NCBI RefSeq assembly: GCF_014203155.1
Contig: NZ_JACHIK010000004.1
Coordinates: 248,001 to 312,000, forward strand
Direction of reading: 5' to 3'
Source: Shinella fusca
GTDB lineage: Bacteria > Pseudomonadota > Alphaproteobacteria > Rhizobiales > Rhizobiaceae
Length of the DNA stretch: 64,000 bases
In this document: piece by piece, positions 19,728 through 28,974 of the stretch
How the letters are laid out: every line of letters starts with the position of its first letter
Numbering within the stretch: position 1 is the stretch's first letter
Position numbers and translations under genes: made by a program
Notes under the pieces: generated by a model
The model's input: only the letters and a program-made list of their open reading frames with translations
Database searches by the model: none
Told to the model about the DNA's origin: nothing

Positions 19728-19748
19728 TATATCTGGTTTCCAGATATA
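19728..19748 (+). promoter_or_regulatory. Perfect 9-base inverted repeat at the GH51 ribosome site
   Basis: TATATCTGG and CCAGATATA flank TTT immediately before the GGGAGG ribosome site of the GH51 gene. It could be a second operator or an mRNA hairpin limiting translation; the sequence does not decide. Confidence 0.55.
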
Positions 19749-19761
19749 CAGGGAGGCAAGC

Positions 19762-21270
19762 ATGCGCGCAGTCGGTACCGCCCACAGCGGTTACGTCATC
19801 AGTACCATCGATCCCCGTCTTTACGGTTCCTTCGTCGAGCATCTCGGCCGCGCCGTCTATACGGGCATCTACGAGCCGGACCATCCGACCGCCGACGAGA
19901 ACGGCATGCGCCGGGACGTCATCGATCTGGTGCGCGAGGCCGATGTTCCGATCGTGCGCTATCCCGGCGGCAACTTCGTCTCGGCCTACAATTGGGAAGA
20001 CGGCATCGGTCCGCGCGAGGAGCGCCCGGTGCGCCTCGACCTCGCCTGGCATAGCTCCGAGAGCAACCATGTCGGCATCCACGAATTCGCCGACTGGGCG
20101 GAAGCGGCCGGCACCGACATGATGCTCGCCGTCAACCTCGGCTCGCGCGGCCTCGATTCCGCCCGCGCCTTCCTCGAATACGTCAACCATCCGGGCGGCA
20201 GCTACTGGTCGGACCTTCGCCGCAAGAACGGCCGCGAAGAGCCCTGGAACGTCAAGATGTGGTGCCTCGGCAACGAGATGGACGGCCCCTGGCAGATCGG
20301 CCAGAAGACGGCGGAGGAATACGGCCGCATCGCCTTCGAGACCGCCAAGGCCATGCGCGCCTTCGACACGTCGATCGAGCTCGTCGTCTGCGGCTCGTCC
20401 TCACCGAAGATGCCGACCTACCCGGCCTGGGAAGCGACCGTCCTCGACTACACCTACGATTCCATCGATTACATCAGCCTGCACATGTATTTCGACAACC
20501 ATGCGGGCAACACGGCGGACTACCTCGCGCAGAACGCCCGCCTCGACGATTACATCGCCACCATCGCCGGCGTCATCACCTATACCAAGGCCAAGAAGCG
20601 CTCGAAGAAGGATGTCTATATCAGCTTCGACGAGTGGAACGTCTGGTATCACTCCCGCGAGGCGGACCGGAAGGTGCTGGAAGGCAATGACGGCTGGCCG
20701 CATGCCCCGGCGCTGCTGGAAGACATCTACAATTTCGAGGACGTGCTTCAGGTCGGCTGCATCCTCAACACCTTCATCCGCCGCTCGGATGTGGTGAAGG
20801 TCGGCTGCCTGGCGCAGCTCGTCAACGTCATCGCCCCGATCATGACCGTTCCGGGCGGCCCGGCCTGGCGCCAGACCACGTTCTTCCCCTATGCCTATGC
20901 CTCGAAATACGGGCGCGGCAAGGCCCTGAACCTGTCGCTCGACTGCCCCGGCTATTCGACCGACTTCGCCGCGAACGTGCCCTATCTCGACGTTTCCGCC
21001 GTCGAGACCGAGGCCGACGGCGCTCTCACTTTCTTCATCGTCAACCGCCACCAGAGCGAGGCGGTCGACCTCGATCTCGCGCTCGAAGGCTTCGGCGAGC
21101 GCAAGGTTATCATGGACAAGGTCATGGAAGGTCACGACCTTCGCGCCGTCAACGGCCCCGGCGCCGAGACGATCGCGCCGAGGGACGGCGCGGGCGCATC
21201 GGTCGTCGACGGCCGCCTTGCCGCCGGCATCGCGCCGCTCAGCTACCGGATGATCCGGCTCGGCGCGTAA
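19762..21270 (+). CDS. GH51 alpha-N-arabinofuranosidase
   Basis: 502 residues, the usual length for bacterial GH51. The (beta/alpha)8 domain holds the acid/base Glu in WCLGNEMDGPW and the nucleophile Glu in ISFDEWNVWYH; a C-terminal beta domain follows from about residue 400. There is no signal peptide, so it acts in the cytoplasm, removing arabinofuranosyl groups from imported short arabino-oligosaccharides. GGGAGG precedes the start. It is the first gene of an operon with a sugar ABC transporter, behind an operator shared with the upstream ArsR-type regulator. Confidence 0.93.
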   Translation: MRAVGTAHSGYVISTIDPRLYGSFVEHLGRAVYTGIYEPDHPTADENGMRRDVIDLVREADVPIVRYPGGNFVSAYNWEDGIGPREERPVRLDLAWHSSESNHVGIHEFADWAEAAGTDMMLAVNLGSRGLDSARAFLEYVNHPGGSYWSDLRRKNGREEPWNVKMWCLGNEMDGPWQIGQKTAEEYGRIAFETAKAMRAFDTSIELVVCGSSSPKMPTYPAWEATVLDYTYDSIDYISLHMYFDNHAGNTADYLAQNARLDDYIATIAGVITYTKAKKRSKKDVYISFDEWNVWYHSREADRKVLEGNDGWPHAPALLEDIYNFEDVLQVGCILNTFIRRSDVVKVGCLAQLVNVIAPIMTVPGGPAWRQTTFFPYAYASKYGRGKALNLSLDCPGYSTDFAANVPYLDVSAVETEADGALTFFIVNRHQSEAVDLDLALEGFGERKVIMDKVMEGHDLRAVNGPGAETIAPRDGAGASVVDGRLAAGIAPLSYRMIRLGA

Positions 21271-21296
21271 GGCCATAGCGACAGGGAGGAGGCACC

Positions 21297-22394
21297 ATGT
21301 CGGCATCGATCGAAATCACCAACGTCACCAAGCGCTACGGCGCGCTCACCGTGCTGGACGACGTTTCCCTGTCCATCGAGGCGGGCGAGTTCGTCGTCTT
21401 CCTCGGCCCCTCGGGCTGCGGGAAGTCGACGCTGCTCAGGATGATCGCCGGCCTCGAGGACGTGACGGCCGGCACGATCGCCGTCGGCGGGGAGCGCGTC
21501 GACACGCTGCCGCCGGGAAAACGCGGCGTCGCCATGGTCTTCCAGTCCTATGCGCTCTATCCGCATATGACGGTCGCGCAGAACATGTCCTTCGGCCTCG
21601 AGAATATCGGCATGGCGAAGGCCGAGATCGGGCGCCGCGTGGAGCAGGCGGCGGCAACGCTCGAGATCGCCCATCTCCTCGACCGCAAGCCGGCGAAACT
21701 CTCCGGCGGCCAGCGCCAGCGCGTCGCGATCGGCCGCGCCATCGTCAAGGAGCCGAAGGCCTTCCTGTTCGACGAGCCGCTGTCGAACCTCGACGCGGCG
21801 CTTCGCGGCCGCACGCGGCTGGAGCTTGCCCAGCTCCACGCCCGGCTCGGCAGCACGATGATCTTCGTGACGCACGACCAGGTGGAGGCTATGACGCTTG
21901 CCGACCGCATCGTCATCATGCACGACCGCAAGATCGAGCAGATCGGCACGCCGATGGAGATCTACCAGCGCCCGGCAAGCCGCTTCGTCGCAGGCTTCGT
22001 CGGCTCGCCGGCGATGAACTTCGTGCCGGTCAAGGGCGTGAATGAGAATGGCGGCACGCTGAGAATAGAAACCTGCGGCCTCGGCGACGTCGCCGCCGCC
22101 ATTCGCCTGCCCGCCCGCTTTTCCCCGGAAGGGGGATGCCTCGGCATCCGCGCCGAGGACGTCACCGTGCTGCCGGCGGGTGAAGCGGGCATTCCGCTGA
22201 AAGCCGACGTCGTCGAGCGGCTCGGCGACCGCACCCTGATCTACGGCCAGCTCGCCGACGGCACGAAACTTGCCGCCGAAACGGACGGGCGCAGCGAAGC
22301 GCGCAGCGGCGACACGCTGCAGATCGCACTCGACACCTCGGCCCTGCATCTTTTCGACGCCGCCGGCATCGCCCACCATGCGGGGGGCGATTGA
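21297..22394 (+). CDS. Sugar ABC transporter ATPase (MsmK/UgpC type)
   Basis: 365 residues; GGGAGGAGG stands before the ATG. Walker A GPSGCGKS lies near residue 42, the Q-loop in MVFQSYALYPHMTV, signature LSGGQRQRV near 137, Walker B FLFDEPLSNLDAALR and the H-loop VTHDQVEAMTLADR. The C-terminal 120 residues form the regulatory OB-fold domain typical of carbohydrate importers. It follows the GH51 gene by 26 bases and is followed at once by the two permeases, so it energises arabino-oligosaccharide uptake by inference. Confidence 0.93.
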   Translation: MSASIEITNVTKRYGALTVLDDVSLSIEAGEFVVFLGPSGCGKSTLLRMIAGLEDVTAGTIAVGGERVDTLPPGKRGVAMVFQSYALYPHMTVAQNMSFGLENIGMAKAEIGRRVEQAAATLEIAHLLDRKPAKLSGGQRQRVAIGRAIVKEPKAFLFDEPLSNLDAALRGRTRLELAQLHARLGSTMIFVTHDQVEAMTLADRIVIMHDRKIEQIGTPMEIYQRPASRFVAGFVGSPAMNFVPVKGVNENGGTLRIETCGLGDVAAAIRLPARFSPEGGCLGIRAEDVTVLPAGEAGIPLKADVVERLGDRTLIYGQLADGTKLAAETDGRSEARSGDTLQIALDTSALHLFDAAGIAHHAGGD

Positions 22395-22395
22395 C

Positions 22396-23277
22396 ATGGC
22401 CGAGAGCTATCGCCGCAGCCAGTGGAGCAACGGCCTTTTCGTTCTCCCCTATCTCGCCGTCTTCCTGGTCCTGCTCGTCTTCCCGCTCGTCTGGGGCGCG
22501 TGGCTGAGCCTGCACAAGGTCGACCTCTTCGGCCCCGGCCGCTTCGTCGGGCTGGCGAACTACGGCCGCGTTCTGGCCGATCCGGTGTTCCTTCAGGCGC
22601 TGCGCAACACCGTCGTCTTCGTGCTGGTCAGCGTTCCCTCGCTGGTGGCGCTCGGGCTCTTCCTCGCGCTCGCGCTCAACAAGACGACGCGCGCGACCTC
22701 GTTCCTGCGCGCCCTGTTCTTCTCCTCCTCGGTGCTGTCGGTCACCATCGTGACGCTGATCTGGCGCTTCGTCTTCATCCCCGGCGACGGGCTGCTCGCG
22801 GTGATCAGCGAACAGCTCGGCATTGCGCCGGTCAATTTCCTGTCGACGAGCGGCTGGTCGCTGTTTTCCGTCGGCGTCGCCACCGTCTGGTGGTGCCTCG
22901 GCCTGCCGATGATGCTGTTCCTCGCCGCCCTCCAGCAGATCCCGAGCGATCTCTACGAGGCCGCCGCCCTCGACAATGCCGGCCCCTGGCGCGTCCTGAC
23001 CCGCGTGACGCTGCCCTCCATCGCCCGCACCATCATGCTGGTGACGATCATCCAGATCGTCATGCAGTTCCAGCTCTTCGGCCAGGCGCAGCTCATGACC
23101 AACGGCGGCCCGAACGGCACGTCGCGCCCGCTGGTCATGTACATCTACGAGGTCGGCTTCGTGCGCTGGGATGTCGGCAAGGCGGCGGCGGCCTCCGAGT
23201 TCCTGTTCCTCATCATCCTCGTCGCGGCCATGGCCCAGTACCTGGTGTCGACCCGCAAGTCGGAGGTGTCCGAATGA
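22396..23277 (+). CDS. Sugar ABC permease (MalF/UgpA type)
   Basis: 293 residues from ATG at 22396, directly after the ATPase stop. Six membrane segments and an EAA-type loop (DLYEAAALDNAGPWRVLTRVTLPSI) identify a CUT1 carbohydrate permease. It pairs with the next permease, whose start overlaps its stop by four bases. Part of the GH51-linked importer. Confidence 0.92.
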   Translation: MAESYRRSQWSNGLFVLPYLAVFLVLLVFPLVWGAWLSLHKVDLFGPGRFVGLANYGRVLADPVFLQALRNTVVFVLVSVPSLVALGLFLALALNKTTRATSFLRALFFSSSVLSVTIVTLIWRFVFIPGDGLLAVISEQLGIAPVNFLSTSGWSLFSVGVATVWWCLGLPMMLFLAALQQIPSDLYEAAALDNAGPWRVLTRVTLPSIARTIMLVTIIQIVMQFQLFGQAQLMTNGGPNGTSRPLVMYIYEVGFVRWDVGKAAAASEFLFLIILVAAMAQYLVSTRKSEVSE

Positions 23278-24125
23278 GCCAGGATCAAACGACCTACCGC
23301 CCCGAAGGCCTGACCGCCAACCGTACCCTGCTGACGATCTCCATCATCCTCTCCATCGTGATGATGGCGCCGGTCGCATGGCTCGTCGGCCTGTCGATCA
23401 AGGACAACAAGGAGCTGATGCTCGGGACGGAATCCGTCTTCGCGTTCCCCTACACGCTCGTCAACTACCTCAACATCCTCTATTCCTCGCAGGCCTTCGG
23501 CTGGTTCTTCAACAGCCTCGTAGTGGCGGTCGGCCAGACCATCGGCGTGCTCGTCCTGTCGTCGCTCGCCGGCTATGCCTTCGCCCGCCTCGAATTTCCG
23601 TTCCGCAGGACGATCTTCGTCATCGTGCTCTTCGGGCTCGCCGTGCCGGAGCAGGCGGTGATCATCGCCCGTCACCAGATGTTCAACTGGTTCGGCCTGC
23701 ACAATTCCTATCTCGGCCTGATCCTGCCGGACCTGTCGTCCGCCTTCGGCGTCTTCCTGATGACGCAGTTCTTCAGGGCGATCCCCCGCGAGATCGACGA
23801 AGCGGCCCTGCTCGACAATGCCTCGCCGCTTCGCATCTTCTGGAAGGTGCTCCTGCCCCTGACGCTGCCCGCCCAGGCGACGCTCGGCATCTTCACCTTC
23901 CTGCATGCCTGGAACGACTACTGGTGGCCGCTCATCTCCGCCACGAAGAAGGAGATGTTCACGCTCACCATCGGCATCGCCTCGTCCCAGACCAATTTCG
24001 CCCAGAGCGAAGGGCTCGGCTTCCTCAGCGCCCAGGCGGTCTTCGCCAGCCTGCCGGTTCTGATCGTCTACGTGATTTTCCAGCGCCATATCGTCACCGC
24101 GGTTTCAGGTGGCGCTGTGAAGTGA
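23274..24125 (+). CDS. Sugar ABC permease (MalG/UgpE type)
   Basis: 283 residues with six membrane segments; the coupling loop reads IPREIDEAALLDNASPLRIFWKVLLPLT, and the C-terminus ends in RHIVTAVSGGAVK, a form very common in MalG-type subunits. The start overlaps the preceding permease by ATGA. The binding protein follows after 77 bases. Together the two permeases form the CUT1 channel. Confidence 0.92.
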   Translation: MSQDQTTYRPEGLTANRTLLTISIILSIVMMAPVAWLVGLSIKDNKELMLGTESVFAFPYTLVNYLNILYSSQAFGWFFNSLVVAVGQTIGVLVLSSLAGYAFARLEFPFRRTIFVIVLFGLAVPEQAVIIARHQMFNWFGLHNSYLGLILPDLSSAFGVFLMTQFFRAIPREIDEAALLDNASPLRIFWKVLLPLTLPAQATLGIFTFLHAWNDYWWPLISATKKEMFTLTIGIASSQTNFAQSEGLGFLSAQAVFASLPVLIVYVIFQRHIVTAVSGGAVK

Positions 24126-24202
24126 CTGCCGCTGCGGCCGGGAGGGATTTGGCCGCAGCATGTTCAACCGGGGCAAGGCCCCTTCAATGGGAGAGACAGA
24201 CC

Positions 24203-25513
24203 ATGAGACGTTTTCTACTGAGCACGGCGGCCCTGGTCGCGCTGGCCTGCAGCGCTCCGGCGCACGCCGAAACGAAGATCGAGCTGCAGCGCTTCTTCGG
24301 CGCCTGCGACGCCGACTACGGGAAGGTCACCGACGTTTCCAAGGCGGTCGGCGAATGCGGCATCATCACCTCGCTCGTCAACAAGTTCGAGGCGGAAAAC
24401 CCGGATATCGACGTCAACGTCACCACGGTCGAATGGCCGGGCTACGACCAGCTCAACGCCCAGCTTGCCTCGGGCGCCGCGCCGGACGTCGTGTCGATGC
24501 ACTATTCGGCGATCTCCGACTACCAGTCGCGCGGCCTGATCGACCCGGTCGACGATATCCTCTCCGCCGAGGGCATCTCGCCCGACAGCTTCACCGACGC
24601 CGCCCGCGGCGGCGTGACCAAGGACGGCCAGATGTTCGGCCTGCCCTTCGACAACTGGACGATGCTCTTCCACATCAACATGAACCTGATGAAGCAAGCC
24701 GGCCTCGTCAACGCCGACGGCACGCCGATCCTGCCGAAATCGGCCGACGAGCTGATCGCCCAGGGCAAGCAGTTCCGGGAGAAGACCGGCAAGCCGTATC
24801 TCGTCCAGATCCTCGCCAACGAGACGGCCGCCTATGCCCGCATCCTCTACACGCTGCTCCAGCAGCAGAAGTCCGACTTCTTCGCCGATCCGACGAAGAT
24901 CAAGCTCGATACGCCGGAAGCCCGCAACGCCATCGAACTGATGAAGCGCATCAAGGACGAGGGCCTGTCGACGACCGGCCTCGACTATGCCGCGGCCGTG
25001 ACGGCCTTCACCCATGGCGACGGCGGCATCGCCGTCAACGGCACCTGGCTGATCGGCGATTTCGTCGCCCAGTCGGAAAAGGACGGCACGGCGCTCGCCA
25101 AGGGCTATGCCGTCTATCCGGTTCCCCAGCTCTATCCGGGCCAGGACAGCACCTATGCGGACGGCCATAGCTGGGTCCTGCCGCACAAGGACCGCACGCC
25201 CGAACAGACGGCGGCCATCGGCAAGCTCTTCAAGTTCCTCGCCGACAACGACTACGAATGGGCGCGCACCGGCCACCTGCCGGCGGTCAAGGCCGTCTTC
25301 GACAAGCCGGAATTCAAGGCGCTGCCGCATCGCGAGAGCATCGCGAAGATCGCCGAGACCGGCCGTTCGCTGCCGGGCGCCGTCCAGCGCCAGTTCGCGA
25401 TCCAGGACATCATCGGCGAAGAGGTCGGCGCAGCCGTCAACGGTGACAAGTCCGTCGACGAGGCCCTGAGCAGCGCGGAAAGCCGCATCAACGACCTGCT
25501 CGCCAACATCTGA
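24203..25513 (+). CDS. Sugar ABC transporter solute-binding protein
   Basis: 436 residues from ATG at 24203, with GGGAGAGACAGACC upstream. The first 22 residues are a Sec signal peptide (MRRFLLSTAALVALACSAPA, cleaved after AHA). The mature protein is a family 1 extracellular solute-binding protein (VTTVEWPGYDQLNAQLASGAAPDVV). It is last in the GH51 operon and would bind arabino-oligosaccharides or arabinose-containing fragments in the periplasm; the ligand is inferred only from context. A strong hairpin follows at 25538. Confidence 0.92.
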   Translation: MRRFLLSTAALVALACSAPAHAETKIELQRFFGACDADYGKVTDVSKAVGECGIITSLVNKFEAENPDIDVNVTTVEWPGYDQLNAQLASGAAPDVVSMHYSAISDYQSRGLIDPVDDILSAEGISPDSFTDAARGGVTKDGQMFGLPFDNWTMLFHINMNLMKQAGLVNADGTPILPKSADELIAQGKQFREKTGKPYLVQILANETAAYARILYTLLQQQKSDFFADPTKIKLDTPEARNAIELMKRIKDEGLSTTGLDYAAAVTAFTHGDGGIAVNGTWLIGDFVAQSEKDGTALAKGYAVYPVPQLYPGQDSTYADGHSWVLPHKDRTPEQTAAIGKLFKFLADNDYEWARTGHLPAVKAVFDKPEFKALPHRESIAKIAETGRSLPGAVQRQFAIQDIIGEEVGAAVNGDKSVDEALSSAESRINDLLANI

Positions 25514-25537
25514 GGCAGGCGTGATCACTCCCAAGAC

Positions 25538-25569
25538 GGCGTGCGGGATGGACAGCCGTCCCGCACGCC
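25538..25569. terminator. Bidirectional terminator-like hairpin
   Basis: GGCGTGCGGGA (25538-25548) and its complement TCCCGCACGCC (25559-25569) form an 11-base stem between two convergent genes. No clear T run follows on either strand. Confidence 0.6.
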
Positions 25570-25581
25570 GGCCCGTATCGA

Positions 25582-26967
25582 TCAGACGGCCTGATTGAGG
25601 CTCATCGCGGTTTCCTTCTCGTCGCGGCCGGTCTTCATGCGCTCGGCAAGGAGGAAGGCGAGCTCCAGCGCCTGGTCGGCGTTGAGGCGCGGGTCGCAAT
25701 GGGTGTGGTACCGGTCGGCGAGATCGGCCCCCGTCACGGCGCGCGCACCGCCGGTGCACTCCGTCACGTCCTTGCCGGTCATCTCGATATGGATGCCGCC
25801 CGGGTGCGTGCCTTCCGACCGATGGATCTGGAAGAAGCTCTCGACCTCCGACAGGATCCGCTCGAACGGGCGGGTCTTGTAGTTGTTGAGCGTGATCGTG
25901 TTGCCATGCATCGGATCGCAGGACCAGACGACCTTGCGGCCTTCCTTCTCGACGGCGCGGACGAGCTTCGGCAGGCAGTCGGCGACCTTGTCGGAACCGA
26001 AGCGGCAGATCAGCGTCAGGCGGCCGGCCTCGTTGGCCGGGTTCAGCGCGTCGATCAGCGCGATCAGGTTGTCGGGCTGGAGCGACGGGCCGCATTTGAG
26101 GCCGATCGGGTTCTTGATGCCGCGGAAATATTCGACATGGGCATGATCGAGCTGGCGCGTGCGGTCGCCGATCCAGATCATGTGGCCGGAGGTCGCATAC
26201 CAGTCGCCCGAGGTGGAATCGATACGGGTCAGCGCTTCCTCGTAGCCGAGCAGCAGCGCCTCGTGGCTGGTGAAGAAATCCGTCTCGCGCAGGCTCGCAT
26301 TGTTTTCCGCGGTGATGCCGATGGCCTTCATGAAGTCCATGGTCTCGGAAATCCGCCCCGCCAGCGTGCGATAGCGCGCGGCCTGCGGTGAATCCTTGAC
26401 GAAGCCGAGCATCCAGCGATGCACGTTTTCGAGATTGGCATAGCCGCCCATAGCGAAGGCGCGCAGGAGATTGAGCGTCGCGGCCGACTGGCGGTAGGCC
26501 ATCATCTGGCGCTCCGGGTCCGGCGTGCGGGCAGCCCCGGAGAAATCGGTGCCGTTGACGATGTCGCCGCGATAGGTCAGCAGCGTCTCGCCGTCCTGCG
26601 TCTCGTGCGAATTGCTGCGCGGCTTGGCGAACTGGCCGGCGATGCGCCCGACCTTGACGACCGGAAGGCGTGCGCCATAGGTCAGGACGACGGCCATCTG
26701 CAGGAACGAGCGGAAGAAGTCGCGGATATTGTCCGCGCCGTGCTCGGCAAAGCTCTCGGCGCAGTCGCCGCCCTGAAGCAGGAAGGCCTTGCCTTCCGCG
26801 ACGTCCGCGAGCTGCTTCTTCAGGCGGCGCGCCTCGCCGGCGAAGACGAGCGGCGGAAAGGTCGCAAGCTGCGCTTCCGTCGCGGCAAGCGCCGCCCTGT
26901 CCGGATAGTCCGGAACCTGCTGGATCGGTTTGCCCCGCCAGCTGCTCGGGGTCCAGTTCTGTGCCAT
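25582..26967 (-). CDS. Class II 3-deoxy-7-phosphoheptulonate (DAHP) synthase
   Basis: 461 residues when started at [11 protein letters not shown] (26967), the usual start of rhizobial members; GGGAG lies closer to an ATG at 26976, which adds three residues. Family blocks are [44 protein letters not shown] and [10 protein letters not shown]. It condenses phosphoenolpyruvate and erythrose 4-phosphate, the first step of the shikimate pathway. It is single and downstream of the molybdenum-hydroxylase operon by 63 bases; no pathway partner is adjacent, so the neighbourhood is probably incidental. Confidence 0.95.
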   Translation of the reverse strand: MAQNWTPSSWRGKPIQQVPDYPDRAALAATEAQLATFPPLVFAGEARRLKKQLADVAEGKAFLLQGGDCAESFAEHGADNIRDFFRSFLQMAVVLTYGARLPVVKVGRIAGQFAKPRSNSHETQDGETLLTYRGDIVNGTDFSGAARTPDPERQMMAYRQSAATLNLLRAFAMGGYANLENVHRWMLGFVKDSPQAARYRTLAGRISETMDFMKAIGITAENNASLRETDFFTSHEALLLGYEEALTRIDSTSGDWYATSGHMIWIGDRTRQLDHAHVEYFRGIKNPIGLKCGPSLQPDNLIALIDALNPANEAGRLTLICRFGSDKVADCLPKLVRAVEKEGRKVVWSCDPMHGNTITLNNYKTRPFERILSEVESFFQIHRSEGTHPGGIHIEMTGKDVTECTGGARAVTGADLADRYHTHCDPRLNADQALELAFLLAERMKTGRDEKETAMSLNQAV

Positions 26968-27030
26968 TATCGTCATGCTCCCTGCGCCGGCGCCCGCCCT
27001 GATGACGGCCGCGCCGAACTCCTTGTCCGA

Positions 27031-27846
27031 TCAGAGTATATACGTTCGGCCGAGATTTTCGACAGCCCGCCGGCTCATCACGGCGACGAGATGGGCGCGG
27101 TAGTCAGCCGGCGCATGCATGTCCCCCATCATCAGCGACGGATCGAGGGCCAGTCCGTCGAGCGCCGCCGGCGTGAGGTCGTCGGCAAGCCGCTCCTCCG
27201 CCTCGCTCCAGCGGAAGACGCCGCCATTGCCCGCCCCGGTGATCGCCACGCGGACCTTCCCGTCTCGATGCCTGCTGACGAAGGCCGCCGCCATGGAATA
27301 GCGGGAAGCGGGATTGCGGAACTTCGCATAGCCGGCGATTTCCGGGATCCTGAATTCGATGCGGACGAGAATCTCGCCCGGCGCCAGCGCTGTCGTATAG
27401 AGCCCCTGGAAGAAGTCGTCCGCGGCAAGGACGCGCCGGTCGGTGTGGACGACAGCGTCGAGCGACAGGACGGCGGAGGGATAGTCGGCGGCCGGATCGT
27501 TGTTGGCCGTCGAGCCGCCGATCGTGCCCATGTGGCGCACCTGGACATCGCCGATGGAGCCGGCAAGGCCGCAGAGCGCGGGGATGGCCGCCTTCACGTC
27601 CTCGCACGCCGCAACGGCGGCATGGCGCGTCGCCGCGCCGATGACGACCCGGTCCGCCGTCACCGCGATGCCGGAAAGCTCGGGGATGGCGCGGACGTCG
27701 ATGAGATGCTGCGGAGCGGCAAGGCGGTTCTTGAGCGCAGGGATCAGCGTATGGCCGCCGGAAAGATAGGAGGCGTCCTCGGAGCCTTCGTAGAGGGCGA
27801 CGGCTTCGGCGATGGTCTTCGGCCTGTGATATGTCGTTGCGTACAC
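27031..27846 (-). CDS. Molybdenum hydroxylase FAD subunit (CoxM type)
   Basis: 271 residues. The FAD-binding motifs are YLSGGHTLIPALKNRL and TIGGSTANNDPAADYPSAVL, followed by the CO-dehydrogenase flavoprotein C-terminal domain. It passes electrons from the iron-sulfur subunit to the final acceptor. It is the last of five genes transcribed together: large subunit, binding-like protein, CoxG, FeS subunit and this one, with gaps of only 12 to 21 bases. Confidence 0.92.
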   Translation of the reverse strand: MYATTYHRPKTIAEAVALYEGSEDASYLSGGHTLIPALKNRLAAPQHLIDVRAIPELSGIAVTADRVVIGAATRHAAVAACEDVKAAIPALCGLAGSIGDVQVRHMGTIGGSTANNDPAADYPSAVLSLDAVVHTDRRVLAADDFFQGLYTTALAPGEILVRIEFRIPEIAGYAKFRNPASRYSMAAAFVSRHRDGKVRVAITGAGNGGVFRWSEAEERLADDLTPAALDGLALDPSLMMGDMHAPADYRAHLVAVMSRRAVENLGRTYIL

Positions 27847-27860
27847 GGGTTTCCCTCCCC

Positions 27861-28352
27861 TTACTCGGCGGCCGCGGCGTGGGCCGCGCGATGCTTTTCC
27901 GCAGCGTCCAGCACCGCCTTGACGATGTTGTGGTAGCCCGTGCAGCGGCAGATATTGCCTTCGAGCTCGTGGCGGACGGTCGCCTCGTCGAGCACGCCGT
28001 CATGACGGCGGATCATGTCGACGCTCGCCATGATCATGCCCGGCGTGCAATAGCCGCACTGCAGGCCGTGATGCTCGTGGAAGGCCTGCTGGACGGGGTG
28101 CAGGGTCCCGCCCTCGGCAAGGCCCTCGATGGTCGTCACCGCCGCGCCGTCGGCAGCGACGGCGAGCACGGTACAGCTCTTCACCGCGACGCCGTCGAGA
28201 TGGACCGTGCAGGCGCCGCACTGGGTCGTGTCGCAGCCGACATGGGTGCCGGTGAGCCCGACATGCTCGCGGATGAACTGGACGAGCAGCGTACGGTCCT
28301 CGACCTCCCGCGTTTCCGGCTTGCCGTTGATCGTGATGGTCACTTGGGACAT
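27861..28352 (-). CDS. Molybdenum hydroxylase 2Fe-2S subunit (CoxS type)
   Basis: 163 residues from ATG at 28352, with AAGGAAG upstream; an in-frame ATG at 28367 is less well placed. The plant-type cluster is seen in HVGCDTTQCGACTVHLDG, and the second cluster in CGYCTPGMI and NICRCTGYHNI. It carries electrons from the molybdenum site to the FAD subunit, whose gene follows after 14 bases. Confidence 0.95.
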   Translation of the reverse strand: MSQVTITINGKPETREVEDRTLLVQFIREHVGLTGTHVGCDTTQCGACTVHLDGVAVKSCTVLAVAADGAAVTTIEGLAEGGTLHPVQQAFHEHHGLQCGYCTPGMIMASVDMIRRHDGVLDEATVRHELEGNICRCTGYHNIVKAVLDAAEKHRAAHAAAAE

Positions 28353-28368
28353 GGGGCTTCCTTTCACG

Positions 28369-28953
28369 CTACCGGACGATCAGCGCCGCGACGATGACGA
28401 CGGCGACAACCGCAAGGCCGACGAGGAGATAGGGCGAGCGGCCTTGCGGCGGCACGGCCTCCACGGACGGGGCGGCCTCGACGACAGCAGCGGGAGCCAC
28501 ATCGTCCTGCGCCGCCGATGCCGCCTGCGCGGCCAGCTTCTCGAAGAATTCGTCGGCCAGCTTCTTGGCGGTGGAATCGATGAGCCGCGCGCCGAGCTGG
28601 GCGAGCTTGCCGCCGACCTGCGCCTTGGCGAGATAGGTCAGCACGGTCTGCGCGCCGTCTTCGGCAAGGTGCACGTCCGCACCGCCCTTGGCGAAACCGG
28701 CGACGCCCCCTTTTCCCTCGCCGGAGATCGTCAGGCTTTCCGGCGCGTTGACGTTGGAAAGCGCGACATTGCCGGCGAACGTCGCCTTGACCGGGCCGAT
28801 CTTCGTCGTGACGCGGGCGGCAAAGCCGGTCTCCGGCGTGCCTTCCAGGCTGTCGCAGCCCGGGATGCAGGCGCGAAGCACGGCGGGATCGTTGATGAGC
28901 GCCCAGACCTCTTCGCGCCGGGCGGCGATGCGGTATTCGCCCTTCATATCCAT
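28369..28953 (-). CDS. CoxG-like SRPBCC protein with C-terminal membrane anchor
   Basis: 194 residues. Residues 1-145 are the SRPBCC/CoxG domain (MDMKGEYRIAARREEVWALI, then VLRACIPGCDSLEG). An Ala/Pro linker leads to one membrane segment at about 172-191 (YLLVGLAVVAVVIVAALIV). In CO dehydrogenase clusters, CoxG recruits the enzyme to the cytoplasmic membrane. Here it probably anchors the hydroxylase encoded in the same operon so that electrons reach the respiratory chain. Confidence 0.88.
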   Translation of the reverse strand: MDMKGEYRIAARREEVWALINDPAVLRACIPGCDSLEGTPETGFAARVTTKIGPVKATFAGNVALSNVNAPESLTISGEGKGGVAGFAKGGADVHLAEDGAQTVLTYLAKAQVGGKLAQLGARLIDSTAKKLADEFFEKLAAQAASAAQDDVAPAAVVEAAPSVEAVPPQGRSPYLLVGLAVVAVVIVAALIVR

Positions 28954-28974
28954 GGACTGTTCTCCTCCGTCACG

